Below are positions 62,369 through 64,000 of a stretch of 64,000 nt of DNA, piece after piece. The DNA is from Flavobacterium panici (GTDB lineage: Bacteria > Bacteroidota > Bacteroidia > Flavobacteriales > Flavobacteriaceae): assembly GCF_903819335.1 (NCBI RefSeq), contig NZ_CAIJDE010000029.1:347741-411740 (forward strand). Reading direction: 5' to 3'. The notes below the pieces were generated by a model. The model searched no databases, had not been told where the DNA came from, and saw only the letters and a list, made by a program, of their open reading frames with translations. The translations under genes were made by a program, and so were the position numbers. Numbering within the stretch: position 1 is the first letter of the stretch; each line of letters begins with the position of its first letter.

Positions 62369-62581
62369 TAGTAAAATTAAATATGAAACAAATATAATAA
62401 TTATATTATATTGATTAATAGTTTGTTGATTAATTTATTTAAAAACTTAAACTTTTTTGCAATCTTAATTATTATGAAAAAGAAAGTTCAAAACCTGATT
62501 GAGTTCAAGGAGTATAATTTAATATTATAATTTCTTGTTTATAATATCTGAATAATCAATTCGATGAATATCATTTTTTGT

Positions 62582-62957
62582 TTAAAGTTTCTTTACATCT
62601 CTTAAACTGTATCCTTTTTGTTTTCTGAAAAAATTTGTTCAGATGGCTTACATCCGTAAAGCCAAATTCATATGCAATTTCATTCATACGTTTATCACTA
62701 AACCTAATTCTATGCTCGATCAGGTTAACCTTGTATTTAGCGATATACTGATGTAAGGTATCGTTAGTATGCTATTTAAAATACCTTCCAACATAAGCAA
62801 TTGATACAGAAAATACATTGCTGATTTGTTCCGCTTTTAATTTTTCAGGATTATAAATATTCTGCTGAATATATTGCAATATTTTAACTGCTGTTTCTGA
62901 GATATAATCCGGTAAAAAAATCGAGATATTTCTTGCTACAATAATGATCAGGGTATT
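62582..62957 (-). pseudogene. AraC family regulator, broken
   Basis: The minus strand encodes the C-terminal AraC domain in pieces: KAEQISNVFSVSIAYVGRYF, then a TAG stop at 62772-62774 where the family usually has Lys. It goes on with LHQYIAKYKVNLIEHRIRFS and MNEIAYEFGFTDVSHLNKFF. After that an extra base in a run of six T (62628-62633) shifts the frame away from the expected RKQKGYSLRDVKKL. The N-terminal sensor domain is missing. Two independent lesions show that the gene is dead. Confidence 0.88.
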
Positions 62958-63295
62958 TCAGTTCCTTTTATGATTGTAACATCACCTTTATAAGAAATCA
63001 TTTCCTCGTTCAACTTTACAGCTTTTACCTCTAACTGGCTTGCAAACAGATAAGCTTGCCCATCATCATCAATAAATACATTGGGTTCAATAAATCCCTA
63101 TTAGCAATAACTCCTTTGGATTTTCGTGACAATAATGGTTTTCCTAATAGATCTTTAAACGGCCCATATGGATATGATTACTTACTGCTACACCAATGTT
63201 ATCCTGATCTGCGGGATAATAAAAATAATATTTACCATTTTTTTAATACAGTCAGGAGCCCATGCATAATAGCATTTCATGGATTTCCAGCCCGA
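62948..63295 (-). pseudogene. Glycoside hydrolase family 43 fragment with frameshifts
   Basis: Pieces in changing minus-strand frames fit one GH43 enzyme: CYYAWAPDCIKK, then NGKYYFYYPADQDNIGVAVS in another frame (extra A in a run of A), then PYGPFKDLLGKPL in a third, then NVFIDDDGQAYLFASQLEVK and ISYKGDVTIIKGTEIP in a fourth. AWAPD and PNVFIDDDG are typical GH43 signatures. Both ends of the gene are missing. It may be the last trace of an arabinose/xylose-glycan locus with the AraC relic as regulator. Confidence 0.82.
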
Positions 63296-63860
63296 AAATT
63301 TGCTGGTAAGTTTAGAAAGTTGATTTAAAGTAAACCTTTCAGTCAATAAGCTAAACAGAATTGGTGATTCACGAACTGATTTACTAAACTGGTAAAAGGT
63401 AAGATCTAACATTTGGTTGTGGCAAAAATTAAATCTCCTGCCTCTCCAGTATGCTTCCATCTTTTGTATATACTAATTCTGCTGCAGTTTATCTTGCAGT
63501 CTTTTATATCGATTAAAGCATAATACCTATCGTAACTATTGTATTTGTTAGATCGTTTTTATGGTTTACAGTGTTTTGTCTAAGAAGCATTTTTTTCGAT
63601 ACCATATCATTAACAAAATAAGACCATAAGCTATTATATAAGATTTAATCTGGTATGGTGAGGTAGTCCGCAGGCTATTAACAAATAAAGTCTTCATATA
63701 TGCTGATTAAAATTTCGAAACAAAATTCCAACACAAAATGGAGATTCAAAATGAACAATTCACACTATTCCATAGACTATTTACCCGCTGGGATTCAAAA
63801 AACAATTTGTGCTTGTCAATATGACAAAAGGCGACTTTGATTTAGTTTCCAAAAATATTA
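63296..63860. other. Non-coding decayed DNA before the rRNA operon end
   Basis: About 565 bases. A minus-strand frame covers 63188-63460, but its first 55 residues match nothing that I know. Short frames beyond carry no signal. I see no tRNA, promoter or repeat here. Confidence 0.4.
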
Positions 63861-63867
63861 TAAAACA

Positions 63868-63899
63868 AAAAACCCTATCCATTTCTGGATAGGGTTTTT
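63868..63899 (-). terminator. Terminator of the rRNA operon
   Basis: A perfect 13-base stem AAAAACCCTATCC/GGATAGGGTTTTT with a 6-base loop, about 8 bases after the 5S rRNA 3' end on the minus strand, and T residues following. Confidence 0.92.
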
Positions 63900-63906
63900 C
63901 AAAAGA

Positions 63907-64000
63907 AAGGCGACGACATACTCTCCCACAATACTGCAGTACCATCTGCGCAGGCGGGCTTAACTACTCTGTTCGGGATGGGAAGAGGTGAGCCCCGCCG
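63907..64000 (-). rRNA. 5S ribosomal RNA, 3' part, running out of the window
   Basis: The minus strand reads CGGCGGGGCTCACCTCTTCC at the window edge, then the conserved CATCCCGAACAGAGTAGTTA and ends GAGAGTATGTCGTCGCC. This is the Bacteroidetes 5S rRNA without its first 15 or so bases. 23S and 16S genes are expected beyond position 64000. Confidence 0.93.

Noticed and set aside
63188..63460. Minus-strand 90-codon frame as an intact protein
   Set aside because: Its second half is out-of-frame GH43 sequence, so the frame is a chance product of a pseudogene.

Overview
The window looks like chromosomal DNA of a Flavobacterium-type Bacteroidetes. The DNA is AT-rich. Ribosome binding sites are weak, and several promoters fit the Bacteroidetes pattern TTG-N18-19-TAnnTTTG. 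There is a SusC/SusD pair with its hydrolases, and outer-membrane lipoproteins and beta-barrels are frequent. Several families of imperfect inverted repeats are scattered between genes.

Layout. 1-7461: the 3' end of an SMP-30-like gene, then a TetR regulator and an RND efflux operon (membrane fusion lipoprotein, inner-membrane pump, a 36-residue membrane peptide, outer-membrane factor), with five copies of a TetR-like operator around the regulator and in front of the operon. 8013-10060: five small genes (DoxX-like, small alpha/beta protein, VOC, DinB, membrane protein). 10305-15206: a DUF1328 peptide, a large two-domain glycosyltransferase, and a TetR-FabF pair. 15231-16224: four tandem copies of a ~242-bp palindrome-rich element. 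16419-23367: an MCE/Mla-type lipid transport operon (MlaE, MlaF, MlaD, AsmA-like), then an iron permease-like protein and a FAD oxidoreductase. 23455-29722: a MarR-GNAT fusion, an AraC regulator, a hypoxanthine-DNA glycosylase and envelope proteins.

30302-42235 is a polysaccharide utilisation locus. A divergent DUF6377 sensor-regulator faces an operon of a DUF5004 lipoprotein, a DUF4961 protein, SusC, SusD, a GH71/99-like hydrolase and a GH97 alpha-glucosidase-like enzyme. Together they would bind, import and hydrolyse an alpha-linked glycan. 42482-52992 holds a sterol desaturase-like enzyme, a glutamate dehydrogenase with an unusual leader (two Cys/Met-rich mini-ORFs flanking an intrinsic terminator), an EamA transporter, a 2OG oxygenase, a vWA/MoxR pair followed by an unrecognised nuclease-like protein, YchJ and small conserved proteins. 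53354-57374: a J-domain/KTSC protein, a TlpA-like thioredoxin lipoprotein interrupted by an in-frame TGA, tRNA-Tyr, and a WYL regulator with an epoxide hydrolase-like enzyme. 58206-62368 is a copper resistance group (multicopper oxidase with a C-terminal barrel-like extension, DUF3347 protein, Cys-rich protein). 62582-63904 is decayed DNA (AraC and GH43 pseudogenes) that ends at the 3' end of an rRNA operon: a 5S rRNA on the minus strand with its terminator.

The most unusual items are the double Cys-rich leader in front of glutamate dehydrogenase, the TlpA gene split at its domain boundary, the operator array of the efflux operon, the tandem palindromic element array, and the MoxR-vWA-nuclease-like gene group.
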